Positions 45,103-53,822 are shown, counted from the stretch's first letter. The stretch: 64,000 bases of DNA from Priestia filamentosa (GCF_900177535.1 NZ_FXAJ01000003.1:186001-250000), one strand, 5' to 3'. Notes: a model not told the origin generated them from the letters alone. Numbers and translations: made by a program.

Positions 45103-46254
45103 ATGAGATTAATAGAATTAAATATTAAACAAATGCTAAAAAAATGGACAACGTGGCTGCTTTTTCTTTTCCCTGTTCTACTTGCAGTAGGAGCTGGAGG
45201 GCTGATCGAAAAGCAGGGAAGCGAGATTAGAATTCCAGTCGTTTTTGTTGATAAAGATAACAGTACCTCGTCAAAACTTGTTGTGGATCGAATGAAAAAG
45301 CAGGATCTTTTAGACGTTTCAACAGCAACGCAAAAGGAAGCTTTTCGTCGTTTAGGACAGAATAAAGTAGATAGCGTTTTTATCATTGAAGAGGGATTTG
45401 AAGAAAAAATAAAACTCGAAGAAAGAGAGGGTGTTATTAAGCTAGTTTCTACACCTTCATCTCTTACTTATCGCATCGTTCGTGAACTTGTCGCAAGCGA
45501 AGTAACCCGTCTGACAAGCAACGCAAAAGCTGCTAACCGGGTTATTGCCATTTATGACAAGAGAAAAATAGATATAGATAAGGAAGAGATTTGGAAAGAT
45601 GCATATCGTTATTCAGACGACCAGTGGGAACCAGAACCCCTTATGACAATCCAGTATAAACAAGAGGGAGAAAAGTTCGGTAATAGAGAAACTAAAGGGA
45701 GTTTTAATTCTTATCTAGGACTATGGAGCTTCTCAGTATTGCTTCTTTGTTTTATTATGAATGAATGGGTTTTAAAAGAGCAGCTTTTGTTTTCGAGAAT
45801 GAGAACAACATATAAAGGACTCACGGCCTATCTTTACGGGAAATCAGGATCACAACTTCTCTTCTTGTTTGGAAGCGCCGCATTATCTTTTGGTGTCTTG
45901 TTATACTTTCACCATATTACAATGAATATAAAAGTATTAGTAAGTATGATCATATTTAGTTTGTTTTCTAGTATGTTAAGTATGTTTATGGCAAGCTTTA
46001 TACGTTCTAATGGAAACTATTATTTGCTATCTTTTTTAGTTGTAATGATGATAAGCGCTTTTGGTGGAAGTTTCTTTTCACTCAGTGATTTTTCACCTTT
46101 TTTAGGACATATATCAGCTTGGATGCCTCAATCGCTTTTTGTAAAAGCATCTTTTGCTCATGAGTATTATTACAGTTTTAGTGCTTTTATAATCGGAATA
46201 AGCGTGATTTTATGGGGAGGAACAGTATGGAAAATACAGAAACAGAAAAGATAA
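45103..46254 (+). CDS. ABC-2 type exporter permease, second of two
   Basis: A 383-residue paralogue of the preceding permease with the same layout: N-terminal helix, extracytoplasmic domain (IPVVFVDKDNSTSSKLV) and about six C-terminal helices. It begins one base after the previous stop, so the two probably form a heterodimer. Its 3' end overlaps the ATPase gene by 28 bases. Substrate unknown. Confidence 0.82.
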   Translation: MRLIELNIKQMLKKWTTWLLFLFPVLLAVGAGGLIEKQGSEIRIPVVFVDKDNSTSSKLVVDRMKKQDLLDVSTATQKEAFRRLGQNKVDSVFIIEEGFEEKIKLEEREGVIKLVSTPSSLTYRIVRELVASEVTRLTSNAKAANRVIAIYDKRKIDIDKEEIWKDAYRYSDDQWEPEPLMTIQYKQEGEKFGNRETKGSFNSYLGLWSFSVLLLCFIMNEWVLKEQLLFSRMRTTYKGLTAYLYGKSGSQLLFLFGSAALSFGVLLYFHHITMNIKVLVSMIIFSLFSSMLSMFMASFIRSNGNYYLLSFLVVMMISAFGGSFFSLSDFSPFLGHISAWMPQSLFVKASFAHEYYYSFSAFIIGISVILWGGTVWKIQKQKR

Positions 46255-46973
46255 TTGTTATAAAAGACGTGTATAAAAAATATAAGGGAAGAATGGCATT
46301 AAAAGGGGTTTCACTTTCCATCCGCAAAGGGGAAATCTTTGGACTTCTTGGTCCAAACGGAGCGGGAAAGTCTACGTTGTTATCGTTGCTAGCAACCATT
46401 GTTCCGCCCTCTAAAGGCGCGATTACTGTTCAAGGACTCGATCTTCGAAAACATAAGAAAAAAGTACGGGAACAGATTGGTTATGTTCCTCAAGACTTAG
46501 CTCTATGGGAAGAGTTTACGGTAAAAGACAACTTTACGTTTTGGAGTAAACTCTCAAAACGTAAAAAATCGAAGGAAGAACTTTATAAACTATGTGAGAA
46601 AGTAGGACTTGGTGACAGGTGGAATGATAGAGTTGAAAATCTATCAGGTGGAATGAAGCGAAAGCTTAATATTGGTATTGCCCTCATTCATGAACCATCT
46701 ATTTTAATTATGGATGAGCCAACGGTTGGAATAGATATTCAATCTAAGTTTGAAATTAATCGTTATGTAAAAGAGCTAGCTGCTGAAGGAACAACAATTA
46801 TTTATACAACACATGATATGAGTGAGATTACAACCATTTGTCACCGCATGGGAGTTTTAAAAGAAGGAAGAATGGACTTTATCGGAACAATTGAGGAAGC
46901 TAAGTACAATGCAGAAAATGAAGGTTGGAATATAAAGAACCAAGAAGAGTTAATTTATCACATATTAAAGTAA
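46227..46973 (+). CDS. ABC transporter ATP-binding protein
   Basis: A 248-residue ATPase with Walker A GPNGAGKST, Q-loop YVPQD, signature LSGGMKRKLN, Walker B LIMDEPTVGID and H-loop THDM. It powers the two ABC-2 permeases upstream. ATG 46227 follows GGGGAGG. A terminator follows, ending the mobA-to-ABC run. Drug or lipid export is usual in the family but not shown here. Confidence 0.92.
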   Translation: MENTETEKIIVIKDVYKKYKGRMALKGVSLSIRKGEIFGLLGPNGAGKSTLLSLLATIVPPSKGAITVQGLDLRKHKKKVREQIGYVPQDLALWEEFTVKDNFTFWSKLSKRKKSKEELYKLCEKVGLGDRWNDRVENLSGGMKRKLNIGIALIHEPSILIMDEPTVGIDIQSKFEINRYVKELAAEGTTIIYTTHDMSEITTICHRMGVLKEGRMDFIGTIEEAKYNAENEGWNIKNQEELIYHILK

Positions 46974-47006
46974 GCAAGGATTGAATGTTCAATCCTTGCT
47001 TTTTTG
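46973..47006 (+). terminator. Terminator after the ABC ATPase gene
   Basis: AGCAAGGATTGAA and TTCAATCCTTGCT form a near-perfect hairpin followed by T6. Confidence 0.92.
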
Positions 47007-47046
47007 TATGTAAACAATTTATACAATTTCAAATGAATTGAAACTA

Positions 47047-47154
47047 TGTAAGAAGTTCTAACACGATAAATCTGAAAATTTAAAAAATGGTGTTGACTTT
47101 TCTTTCTAATGCTATAAAATAAAATTAAATCATTAAATGTAAGGAAAAGTAACA
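47047..47154 (+). promoter_or_regulatory. amtB promoter with two GlnR/TnrA-type boxes
   Basis: TGTAAGAAGTTCTAACA (47047-47063) and TGTAAGGAAAAGTAACA (47138-47154) both match the GlnR/TnrA consensus TGTNAN7TNACA exactly. Between them lies a promoter TTGACT (47093-47098) with a 16-base spacer and TAAAAT (47115-47120). The first box is upstream of the promoter, the second about 10-25 bases past the expected start point. This suggests activation and repression by nitrogen regulators. Confidence 0.75.
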
Positions 47155-47200
47155 CTTGATGTAACTAAAGAGATTTGTGATGAAAAAAGGGGGCAATCAT

Positions 47201-48472
47201 ATGGATATGGAATTTTTGATGAACAGCGTTTGGGTTATGCTTGGAGCAATTTTAGTTATTTTTATGATAGGTGGATTCATTCTTCTTGAAGCAGGATCAA
47301 CGCGAATGAAAAACGCCGGCCATATTGCTGGGAAAACAATTTTTACATTCGGCATTTCTTCCCTTGTCTTTTGGGCAGTTGGATTTGCTTTTATCTTTGG
47401 AGATAATGCAAACTTTCTTGTTGGTTTATCTCACTTTTTCTATTCCGGTTATGAAATTGAAGGGCAAGGACTTTCAACGGCTGTATTCTTTGTCTTTCAA
47501 TTAGCTTTTGCTGGAATCTCGTTAACTATCGCGTTAGGTGGATTTGCAGAGCGAGCAAAAATGTCGGTTTATTTTATCTTCTCTATTTTATTTGCGGCAC
47601 TTATCTATCCGGTTGTTGCGCATTGGATTTGGGGCGGAGGTTGGTTAGCTGAGCACGGTAAGCAAGACTTTGCTGGATCAACGGTTGTTCATTTAACAGG
47701 CGCTATGGCTGCGCTAGCAGCAACGATTCTTTTAAAACCTCGTATTGGTAAATATAATAAAGACGGTTCAGCAAACAACATTTATGGTCATAACCAAGTG
47801 TTTACTGCTCTAGGCGTGCTCATTTTATGGGTAGGATGGTTCGGTTTTAATGCGGGAAGTACAGTTTCTGTAGCAGATGGTTTTTTTGGATTTGTTGCTC
47901 TTAATACAAACCTTGCTGCAGCAGCTGGAGCTGTTGCAGCATTTCTTATCTCATGGCTTGTGCTTGGAAAATCAGATGTTCCAACTATCTTAAATGGAGC
48001 ATTAGCAGGACTTGTTGCCATTACGGCCTCTTGTGCATTTGTTGAGACGTGGGCAGCTGTTGTTATTGGTTTCATTGGTGGACTTATCGTATTTTATAGT
48101 GCACGTTTCTTTGAAAGAAGACGTATTGATGATCCGATTTTTGCTTTATCTGTTCACGGTGTAGCAGGGGTTTGGGGAACATTATCAACAGGATTTTTCG
48201 CAACGCCTGAACTTGCTACAGTTGGAAAACCAGGTTTGTTCTACGGTGGTGGATTTGACCAACTTGGCGTCCAATTCACAGGTGTAGCTGTTTCTGCTCT
48301 TTATGCTTTTGTTGTTTCTTTCATTATTTTAGCTATTATTAAAAAAGTGATGGGAGGACTTCGCGTAACAGAAGAGGAAGAAATTATGGGATTAGATATG
48401 AGCGAGCATGGGAGCTACGGATATCCTGAAGCCTTTACAACACAAAAAGAAAACAATAAGCTTAGTTCATAA
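47201..48472 (+). CDS. amtB: Ammonium transporter (Amt/NrgA)
   Basis: A 423-residue, 11-helix Amt/MEP/Rh transporter for ammonium. It carries the twin-His pore residues (VVHLTGAMAAL and SVHGVAGVWGT) and AHWIWGGGWL. The ATG at 47201 follows AAAGGGGG; an in-frame GTG at 47177 is less likely. In B. subtilis a PII gene (nrgB) follows; here none is adjacent, and a GlnD-like nucleotidyltransferase follows after a terminator. Confidence 0.95.
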   Translation: MDMEFLMNSVWVMLGAILVIFMIGGFILLEAGSTRMKNAGHIAGKTIFTFGISSLVFWAVGFAFIFGDNANFLVGLSHFFYSGYEIEGQGLSTAVFFVFQLAFAGISLTIALGGFAERAKMSVYFIFSILFAALIYPVVAHWIWGGGWLAEHGKQDFAGSTVVHLTGAMAALAATILLKPRIGKYNKDGSANNIYGHNQVFTALGVLILWVGWFGFNAGSTVSVADGFFGFVALNTNLAAAAGAVAAFLISWLVLGKSDVPTILNGALAGLVAITASCAFVETWAAVVIGFIGGLIVFYSARFFERRRIDDPIFALSVHGVAGVWGTLSTGFFATPELATVGKPGLFYGGGFDQLGVQFTGVAVSALYAFVVSFIILAIIKKVMGGLRVTEEEEIMGLDMSEHGSYGYPEAFTTQKENNKLSS

Positions 48473-48494
48473 AGAAAGAGAAAACTTTGCAATA

Positions 48495-48541
48495 AATGAA
48501 ATAAAATCCTCCATAAAAGAAAGTGGAGGATTTTATTTCAT
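48495..48541 (+). terminator. Terminator after amtB
   Basis: GAAATAAAATCCTCCA and TGGAGGATTTTATTTC form a very strong perfect hairpin. Confidence 0.92.
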
Positions 48542-48588
48542 TTCAGTAGAAAGTGTTCCCTTTTAGTATAAGAAAAGGAAGTGGCACA

Positions 48589-49566
48589 GTGCAAAATGAA
48601 GCTCAGTACAAAGAACTAAAAGAATGGCGTTCTGAACACATTCAAGCTTATTTGACAGATAACAAGAAGTTAAATGAATTTCACGATGAGCTGATGAGAA
48701 AGGTGTTTAACAAAGCTTTTCAAACGATAAAAAAGCAAAGTGGTGAACCACCATGTGCTTTTTTATGGTTTGTAGTCGGAAGTGCTGGAAGGCGTGAACA
48801 AGGTGTTGCGAGTGATCAAGATCATGGACTTGTATATGAGACGAAAAGCAAAAAGTATGAAACATATTTTAAATCTCTTGGAGAAGAACTTTCATTTGGT
48901 TTAAATGAAGTTGGCTATCCTTATTGTGAAGGAAATGTAATGAGTTCAAATAAAGTATGGAGAAAATCGTTAGAGGAGTGGGAAGAACAGCTTCTAGGAT
49001 GGATGGATTCACAAAGTTGGGAGAGTATGCGTTATTTGCAAATTTTTTATGATGCTCGCTCCCTTGTTGGAGAAGAGAAGTACATCACAACATTAAAAAA
49101 CAAAGTGCATGATTTTAAAAAAGAACATCCCACATTATTAAGGCGTTTTTTAGATAATATGATGCATGTGAAAAAAGCGGTTGGTCCATTTGGGCAAATC
49201 TTTGTTGAAGATAATGGGGCACATAAAGACTCTATTCATATTAAAAATGCTGCTTTTATGCCATATGTAAACAGCGTTCGTCTTTTATCAATTAAGGAGG
49301 GTATTCATGCAACGTCAACTTTAGAAAGGCTCTCTGAACTTTGCTCGTTTCCTTGCTATAAAGAGCTGAAATCGTACTATGAGGATTTTGAACGACTGTT
49401 AAGCTATAGAGTCTCGCTTTTTAAAACATCCACAACATATGATGAAGTACATTACTTAAATATTAAAAAGTTGAGCAAAGATGAAAAAAAAGAAGTAAAG
49501 CACATTTTGAAGAATGGGAGAAAGCTACATGAATATGTACAAAAGATTATCAAAAAAGGATGTTAG
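48589..49566 (+). CDS. DUF294 nucleotidyltransferase-like protein
   Basis: A 325-residue protein with the GlnD-like nucleotidyltransferase signature GSAGRREQGVASDQDHGLVYE (GSxGRxE and the DxD pair; here shown as GSAGRREQ and SDQDHG) at about residues 58-78, followed by a helical C-terminal substrate-binding domain of the DUF294_C type. It lacks CBS, HD and ACT domains. It may nucleotidylylate a protein or small molecule; the target is unknown. GTG 48589 follows AAAGGAAGTGG. The exonuclease gene starts four bases after its stop. Confidence 0.85.
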   Translation: MQNEAQYKELKEWRSEHIQAYLTDNKKLNEFHDELMRKVFNKAFQTIKKQSGEPPCAFLWFVVGSAGRREQGVASDQDHGLVYETKSKKYETYFKSLGEELSFGLNEVGYPYCEGNVMSSNKVWRKSLEEWEEQLLGWMDSQSWESMRYLQIFYDARSLVGEEKYITTLKNKVHDFKKEHPTLLRRFLDNMMHVKKAVGPFGQIFVEDNGAHKDSIHIKNAAFMPYVNSVRLLSIKEGIHATSTLERLSELCSFPCYKELKSYYEDFERLLSYRVSLFKTSTTYDEVHYLNIKKLSKDEKKEVKHILKNGRKLHEYVQKIIKKGC

Positions 49567-49569
49567 ATA

Positions 49570-50298
49570 ATGGGGTTTGAGCCGTTTATTCATTTTATGA
49601 GGGAGATGCATGGTAAGCTAAACGCCAGTATTTTTGGTGGAGCTCAAGGGATGAGTTCTCAGCAAATCGCTTATTTGCGTCAGCTTCAACGTGAACTTGA
49701 TGTAGAAAGAGCATTGAATGTACCTCTTTGTGAACTTGATGTCGTTGTGTTGGATTTAGAGACAACTGGTTTTTTTCCTAACAAAGGGGATGAAATTCTT
49801 TCTATTGGAGCTGTGAAAGTAGAAAAGGGAGAAATGATAGAAGCGAAATCATTTTATTCGCTTGTTCGATATGAAGGAACCTTAAAAAAAGAGATCAAAG
49901 AGATAACGGGAATTAATGAAGAAATGGTCAAAAATGCTCCTTCTCTATCAGATGTGCTCATTGACTTCTTTTCTTTTGCAGGAGATATGCCAATTGTTGC
50001 TCATCATGCAAATCATGAAAAGAATTTTTTGCAGCATGTAAGCTGGAAGCTATTTCGCTCACCTTTAAAACACCGAATTATTGATACTTCTTTTTTATAT
50101 CGAATTGCTGATAAGAAAAATGATAATAAGCCACTTGAAGAATGGTGCCTTGATAATAACATCGTTGTAGAGAATCGCCATCATGCGCTTGGAGACGCGA
50201 AGCTTACAGCAAAGCTGTGGTGCACATATGTTAAAAAAGTTCAGAAATCAGGGTGTGAAACGCTAAGAGATGTATACGAGCGTATTGCAGCTAAATAG
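49570..50298 (+). CDS. DEDDh 3'-5' exonuclease (DnaQ-like), partner of the DUF294 gene
   Basis: A 242-residue protein with a helical N-terminal extension (about 1-55) and a DnaQ-like exonuclease: ExoI DLETTG (about 63-68), ExoII AHHANHEKNF and ExoIII HHALGDAKL. In ExoII a Glu stands where DEDDh enzymes usually have Asp. Substrate unknown. It is coupled to the DUF294 gene, an association also seen in proteobacterial DUF294-DnaQ pairs. A terminator follows. Confidence 0.85.
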   Translation: MGFEPFIHFMREMHGKLNASIFGGAQGMSSQQIAYLRQLQRELDVERALNVPLCELDVVVLDLETTGFFPNKGDEILSIGAVKVEKGEMIEAKSFYSLVRYEGTLKKEIKEITGINEEMVKNAPSLSDVLIDFFSFAGDMPIVAHHANHEKNFLQHVSWKLFRSPLKHRIIDTSFLYRIADKKNDNKPLEEWCLDNNIVVENRHHALGDAKLTAKLWCTYVKKVQKSGCETLRDVYERIAAK

Positions 50299-50300
50299 AG

Positions 50301-50326
50301 AGCATTTCGTGATGAAATGCTTTTTG
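50301..50326 (+). terminator. Terminator after the exonuclease gene
   Basis: AGCATTTC and GAAATGCT with a short loop and T5. Confidence 0.8.
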
Positions 50327-50393
50327 GTTTACTCTTAGTAAGAAGGGGGAAGAGGAATAGTAAGTTAAGCGATAAAAAGAGGAGGAGAAAAGG

Positions 50394-50942
50394 ATGAACA
50401 AACAAATGCATAAAGAATATACGGATCAAGAAGCAAATAGTAAGCTTTTAAAAGGAATCATTATTGGTGGAATTATCGGTGGAGCTCTTACTCTTTTTGA
50501 TTCCACAACGCGCAGCAAAGTAAAAAAGGCAGCATCGGGAATGACTGCTTCTTCAAAAGAAATGTTAGTGAATGTAAAAGAAAATCCTCAAGAAACAAAA
50601 AATCAAATGATTGACCGTTTTAAGACGGCTTCAACGACTCTAAAAGATGCTATTAGTGATGCACAAGATTTGTATGCTAAATTTAATGAAGACGTATTTA
50701 GCAAAGTAGAAGAAGTGAAAGACATTTCTTCAGATGCAGTTTCAACAGTCAAAGATTCTAAAGAAGATATTAAAGAGGTAGGTTCAAAAGTAGCAAAAGC
50801 AGGTTCACAAGCTGCTGAAGCATATCCTAAAGCGTCCGAGAACAAAACAATGAGCGGAAATGTGGACAACCTTCCAGAAAAACAAGCTTCTCCAGAGCTT
50901 AAACCTGTTGAAACGGGAACGAGCAGACCAAATCAAATGTAA
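50394..50942 (+). CDS. YtxH-like stress protein
   Basis: A 182-residue protein with one hydrophobic Gly-rich segment GIIIGGIIGGALTLF (about 22-36) and a long helical, Lys/Asp/Ser-rich tail with heptad-like repeats. This is the YtxH layout (general stress and phosphate-starvation proteins). Function unknown. AGGAGGAGAAAAGG precedes the ATG, and a terminator follows. Confidence 0.75.
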   Translation: MNKQMHKEYTDQEANSKLLKGIIIGGIIGGALTLFDSTTRSKVKKAASGMTASSKEMLVNVKENPQETKNQMIDRFKTASTTLKDAISDAQDLYAKFNEDVFSKVEEVKDISSDAVSTVKDSKEDIKEVGSKVAKAGSQAAEAYPKASENKTMSGNVDNLPEKQASPELKPVETGTSRPNQM

Positions 50943-50943
50943 T

Positions 50944-50976
50944 AAAAAGAGCAGAATTAGTTCTGCTCTTTTTTTA
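50944..50976. terminator. Terminator between YtxH-like gene and reverse membrane gene
   Basis: AAAAAGAGCAGAA and TTCTGCTCTTTTTTT form a hairpin with T runs on both sides. It overlaps the last codons of the reverse gene. Confidence 0.88.
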
Positions 50977-51418
50977 CGTTTAGCAAAAAAGATAGCAGTA
51001 TTTTGAGTAACAGCCCTATTAAAATGCCTGGAATTACAAAGAGCATAGGAAGAAACACAGGTCCTAAATTCTGATGGGCAATTTCAATTTTTGAATAATA
51101 CATAAGTCCAACTGTTACCGAGTAAGCGCAGAAGGCAAAGGGAAGGAACGTTAACGGATGTTTCCCACCGCCGTCATCTTTAAAGGCATCCCACATTGCA
51201 AAAAAATAGATACAAGGATAAAACATGAGCCATCCTATCTCAGCTGTTTCAGAAGCTTTCTCAATTTTTCCTAGAAAGCTATAGTAAATCGCTTCATTAA
51301 AATTTGCTCTTACATTAATTACTAGTTCTAAAATGATAAACGTAATTCCTTTTATATATTTTCCGTTTAAAAATTGACCAAACCCTGGGAAAGCAATACT
51401 CCAAAAAATTCTCTCCAT
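50957..51418 (-). CDS. Small polytopic membrane protein with TM2-like N-terminus
   Basis: A 153-residue protein with about four helices. It begins with FWSIAFPGFGQFLNGKYIKG, which resembles the PG-x-GQ-x-NG motif of TM2-like membrane proteins. Function unknown. ATG 51418 is chosen; a TTG at 51424 overlaps the preceding stop codon (TTGA) and could also start it. It is in an operon with a 59-residue gene. Confidence 0.7.
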   Translation of the reverse strand: MERIFWSIAFPGFGQFLNGKYIKGITFIILELVINVRANFNEAIYYSFLGKIEKASETAEIGWLMFYPCIYFFAMWDAFKDDGGGKHPLTFLPFAFCAYSVTVGLMYYSKIEIAHQNLGPVFLPMLFVIPGILIGLLLKILLSFLLNVKKEQN

Positions 51419-51420
51419 TT

Positions 51421-51600
51421 TCAAGCTCTTTCTGATAATCTGTTTTGTTTAGAAAAAGAGAGCGGTTTATAGGAGCTGAGATTATTGGGATTAACCTGCT
51501 TAAACGGGAAAAAAGGAAAAATAGCACCTTCATACCAAAAAAGATTTCTTCTATTTAGTAAAGAAAAGAGAAGGATAAAAACGGGGTAGAGAAACTTCAT
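51421..51600 (-). CDS. 59-residue protein with N-terminal hydrophobic helix
   Basis: Begins MKFLYPVFILLFSLLNRRN: one membrane or signal helix, then an aromatic and Asn/Ser-rich tail. AAGGAGGG is five bases before the ATG at 51600. Its stop overlaps the possible TTG start of the next gene. The upstream in-frame extension to 51645 lacks a ribosome site. No family recognised. Confidence 0.65.
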   Translation of the reverse strand: MKFLYPVFILLFSLLNRRNLFWYEGAIFPFFPFKQVNPNNLSSYKPLSFSKQNRLSERA

Positions 51601-51690
51601 AAATACCCTCCTTTTATAAAATAAGCTTCTTTTTATCTTTTTCAATTACTGGAAATTTATGCGGAGAAAGTCATAATAACAGAAGTAAGC

Positions 51691-51735
51691 AAAAAGGAAA
51701 GCGTATTTATGATGAAAAATACGCTTTCCTTTTTT
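51691..51735 (-). terminator. Terminator after kimA (reverse strand)
   Basis: AAAAAGGAAAGCGTATTT and its complement form a strong hairpin with T6 on the kimA strand. Confidence 0.92.
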
Positions 51736-51737
51736 AG

Positions 51738-53567
51738 TTATTTCTTAAATTTGAATGGAAGAGTTGTTACAATAACGTTTTTTCGATAAAGCAAATGTGC
51801 TTTTAACAATAAACTTGACTGATTGTGAAGCATATTATGCCAGCTTTTGCTTGTAATAAACTGTGGAATGAGGACTGTTACTGCCATATTGCTATCTTTT
51901 GATTTTTCTCGCACAATGTCGATGAACCGCAGAAGCGGACGGACAAGGCTTCTATATTGAGAATAAAACGTAACAAGTCGAATGTCTGGATGTACTCTTT
52001 TCCATTTTTCTTCAAGTACTTTTTCACTTTTGCGATCAAAAGCAACGTGAACAGCAATAATGGTATCTCCGATAAGGTTTGCATAACTTAATGAACGTTC
52101 TACAGCTTTCGTCATTCCTGCGACAGGAATGATCACTACATTTCCTGATAAAGCAAATGTGGTTTGATCGTCATCTGAAATGCGAAGCTGTTCACCAACT
52201 GCTTCATAATGACGTTTAATACGATGAAAAGCTAGAACCATAACTGGTAAGAAAATGAGTACTGCCCATACTTGAGTGAACTTTGTTGTAAAGAAAATAA
52301 TGAGTACAATAAATGTAATAAGAGCGCCGACTAGGTTAATAATCATTTTTCCTTGCCATCCTTTAGGCTTTTCTTTCAGCCACTTTGCAATCATTCCTGT
52401 TTGTGAAAGTGTAAAAGGGATAAATACACCAACAGCATAGAGCGGAATAAGTTTTTCCGTCTGGCCATTGAAAATAACAATAAGCAAAATAGAAGCAGCA
52501 CCAAGAGTCACAATTCCATTTGAATAACCTAATCGGTCTCCACGAATAGTGAACATCCGCGGAATATATTTGTCTGTTGCAAGATTAACAGCTAGAAGAG
52601 GAAAGGCTGAGAATCCTGTATTTGCTGCAAGAATTAGAATCAAGGCTGTCGTTCCCTGAACGAAATAGTATAATCCGTTTCTTCCCAAAACTTCAGCTGC
52701 GATTTGGGAGACAACTGTTTCATTTCCTTTTGGAGAAATGCCATACCAATAGCCTAAAAAAATAATTCCTGAAAAAAGGATTGCCAAAATGATTCCCATT
52801 GCGCTAAGCGTTCTGACTGCATTTTGAGCAGCAGGTTTTTTAAAGTTTGTTACAGCATTTGAGATAGCTTCAACTCCTGTAAGAGCTGAGCATCCTGATG
52901 AAAAAGCTCGTAATAGAAGAAATAAGCTAACTCCCGGAACGGCTGTACCCATTGCTGTATGTGTAACAGGTGGAGTTTGCCCTGTTGCAACATTCCAAAG
53001 ACCAACTGCAATTAAGATTAAAAGAGCAATTACAAAGAGGTACACAGGATAAGCAAGGACAGACGCCGATTCTGTCACACCTCGTAAATTTAAAAGAGTA
53101 ATAACAATAACGAGTATACAAGCGATAAGTACTTTATAATCGTGAATGGCAGGAAAAGCCGATGTAAGGGCGTCTGTTCCAGCTGCAATACTTACTGAAA
53201 CGGTTAAAATATAGTCAACTAAAAGTGAGCCACCTGCAATAAGTCCAGGATTTTCTCCTAAGTTCTTTTTCGATACAACGTAAGCTCCGCCACCTTCAGG
53301 ATAAGAATAAATAATTTGACGGTAAGAAAGAATAAGCGCCATTAGTAAAACAAGGACTCCAATAGCGATTGGAATAGAATACCAATATGCCACAACTCCA
53401 ACTGTTGCAAGAACAATTAAAATCTGTTCAGGACCGTATGCAACAGAAGATAGCGCATCAGACGAGAGAATAGCAAGCGCTTTTAGTTTACTTAACTTCT
53501 GCTCTCCAAGCTCGTTTGATTTTAAAGGCTTTCCGATTAACCACTTTTTAAGAGCTAAATAGTTCAT
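51738..53567 (-). CDS. kimA: High-affinity potassium importer KimA (YdaO)
   Basis: A 609-residue APC-type transporter with 12 helices and a C-terminal cytosolic USP-like domain (about 455-609). It closely matches B. subtilis KimA, a K+/H+ symporter inhibited by c-di-AMP; signatures include LSSDALSSVAYGPEQ and YPEGGGAYVVSKKNLG. AGGAGG lies seven bases before ATG 53567 (ATG 53570 also in frame). A c-di-AMP riboswitch with terminator precedes it, confirming the identity. Confidence 0.95.
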   Translation of the reverse strand: MNYLALKKWLIGKPLKSNELGEQKLSKLKALAILSSDALSSVAYGPEQILIVLATVGVVAYWYSIPIAIGVLVLLMALILSYRQIIYSYPEGGGAYVVSKKNLGENPGLIAGGSLLVDYILTVSVSIAAGTDALTSAFPAIHDYKVLIACILVIVITLLNLRGVTESASVLAYPVYLFVIALLILIAVGLWNVATGQTPPVTHTAMGTAVPGVSLFLLLRAFSSGCSALTGVEAISNAVTNFKKPAAQNAVRTLSAMGIILAILFSGIIFLGYWYGISPKGNETVVSQIAAEVLGRNGLYYFVQGTTALILILAANTGFSAFPLLAVNLATDKYIPRMFTIRGDRLGYSNGIVTLGAASILLIVIFNGQTEKLIPLYAVGVFIPFTLSQTGMIAKWLKEKPKGWQGKMIINLVGALITFIVLIIFFTTKFTQVWAVLIFLPVMVLAFHRIKRHYEAVGEQLRISDDDQTTFALSGNVVIIPVAGMTKAVERSLSYANLIGDTIIAVHVAFDRKSEKVLEEKWKRVHPDIRLVTFYSQYRSLVRPLLRFIDIVREKSKDSNMAVTVLIPQFITSKSWHNMLHNQSSLLLKAHLLYRKNVIVTTLPFKFKK

Positions 53568-53629
53568 CATTTTTCCTCCTAAGATTTTGCCATTTCATGA
53601 AGGAAGTGTTTACTAGACTTAAAAAAGAG

Positions 53630-53822
53630 CGCAAAAAAAGAGCCCTAAGGTTTTCCTTAGCGCTCATATTAAGCAGCATAAAGCAAACCTTCTCTATAAA
53701 CGCTGATGAGGTTAGCTGTCGGATTCGGGCCTTTAGAGTAGCCCTACCTTTTTAAAAGGATTCACCCCTAGTGACAAAGCACAAAAATTGGGTCCCCCAC
53801 TCCTTACAGATTAAGCGATATA
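53630..53822 (-). ncRNA. c-di-AMP (ydaO) riboswitch with terminator
   Basis: On the reverse strand the class signatures appear in order: TCGCTTAATCTG, GGGGGACCCAATTTTT, GGGGTGAATCC, GGTAGGGCTACTC and CCGAATCCGACAGCTAACC. The expression platform is a terminator GAGCGCTAAGG / CCTTAGGGCTC with T7 (about 53632-53666). c-di-AMP should switch kimA off. Confidence 0.96.

Noticed and set aside
51738-53567. Generic amino-acid permease assignment for kimA
   Set aside because: The C-terminal USP-like domain, full-length similarity to YdaO and the c-di-AMP riboswitch point to the potassium importer instead.
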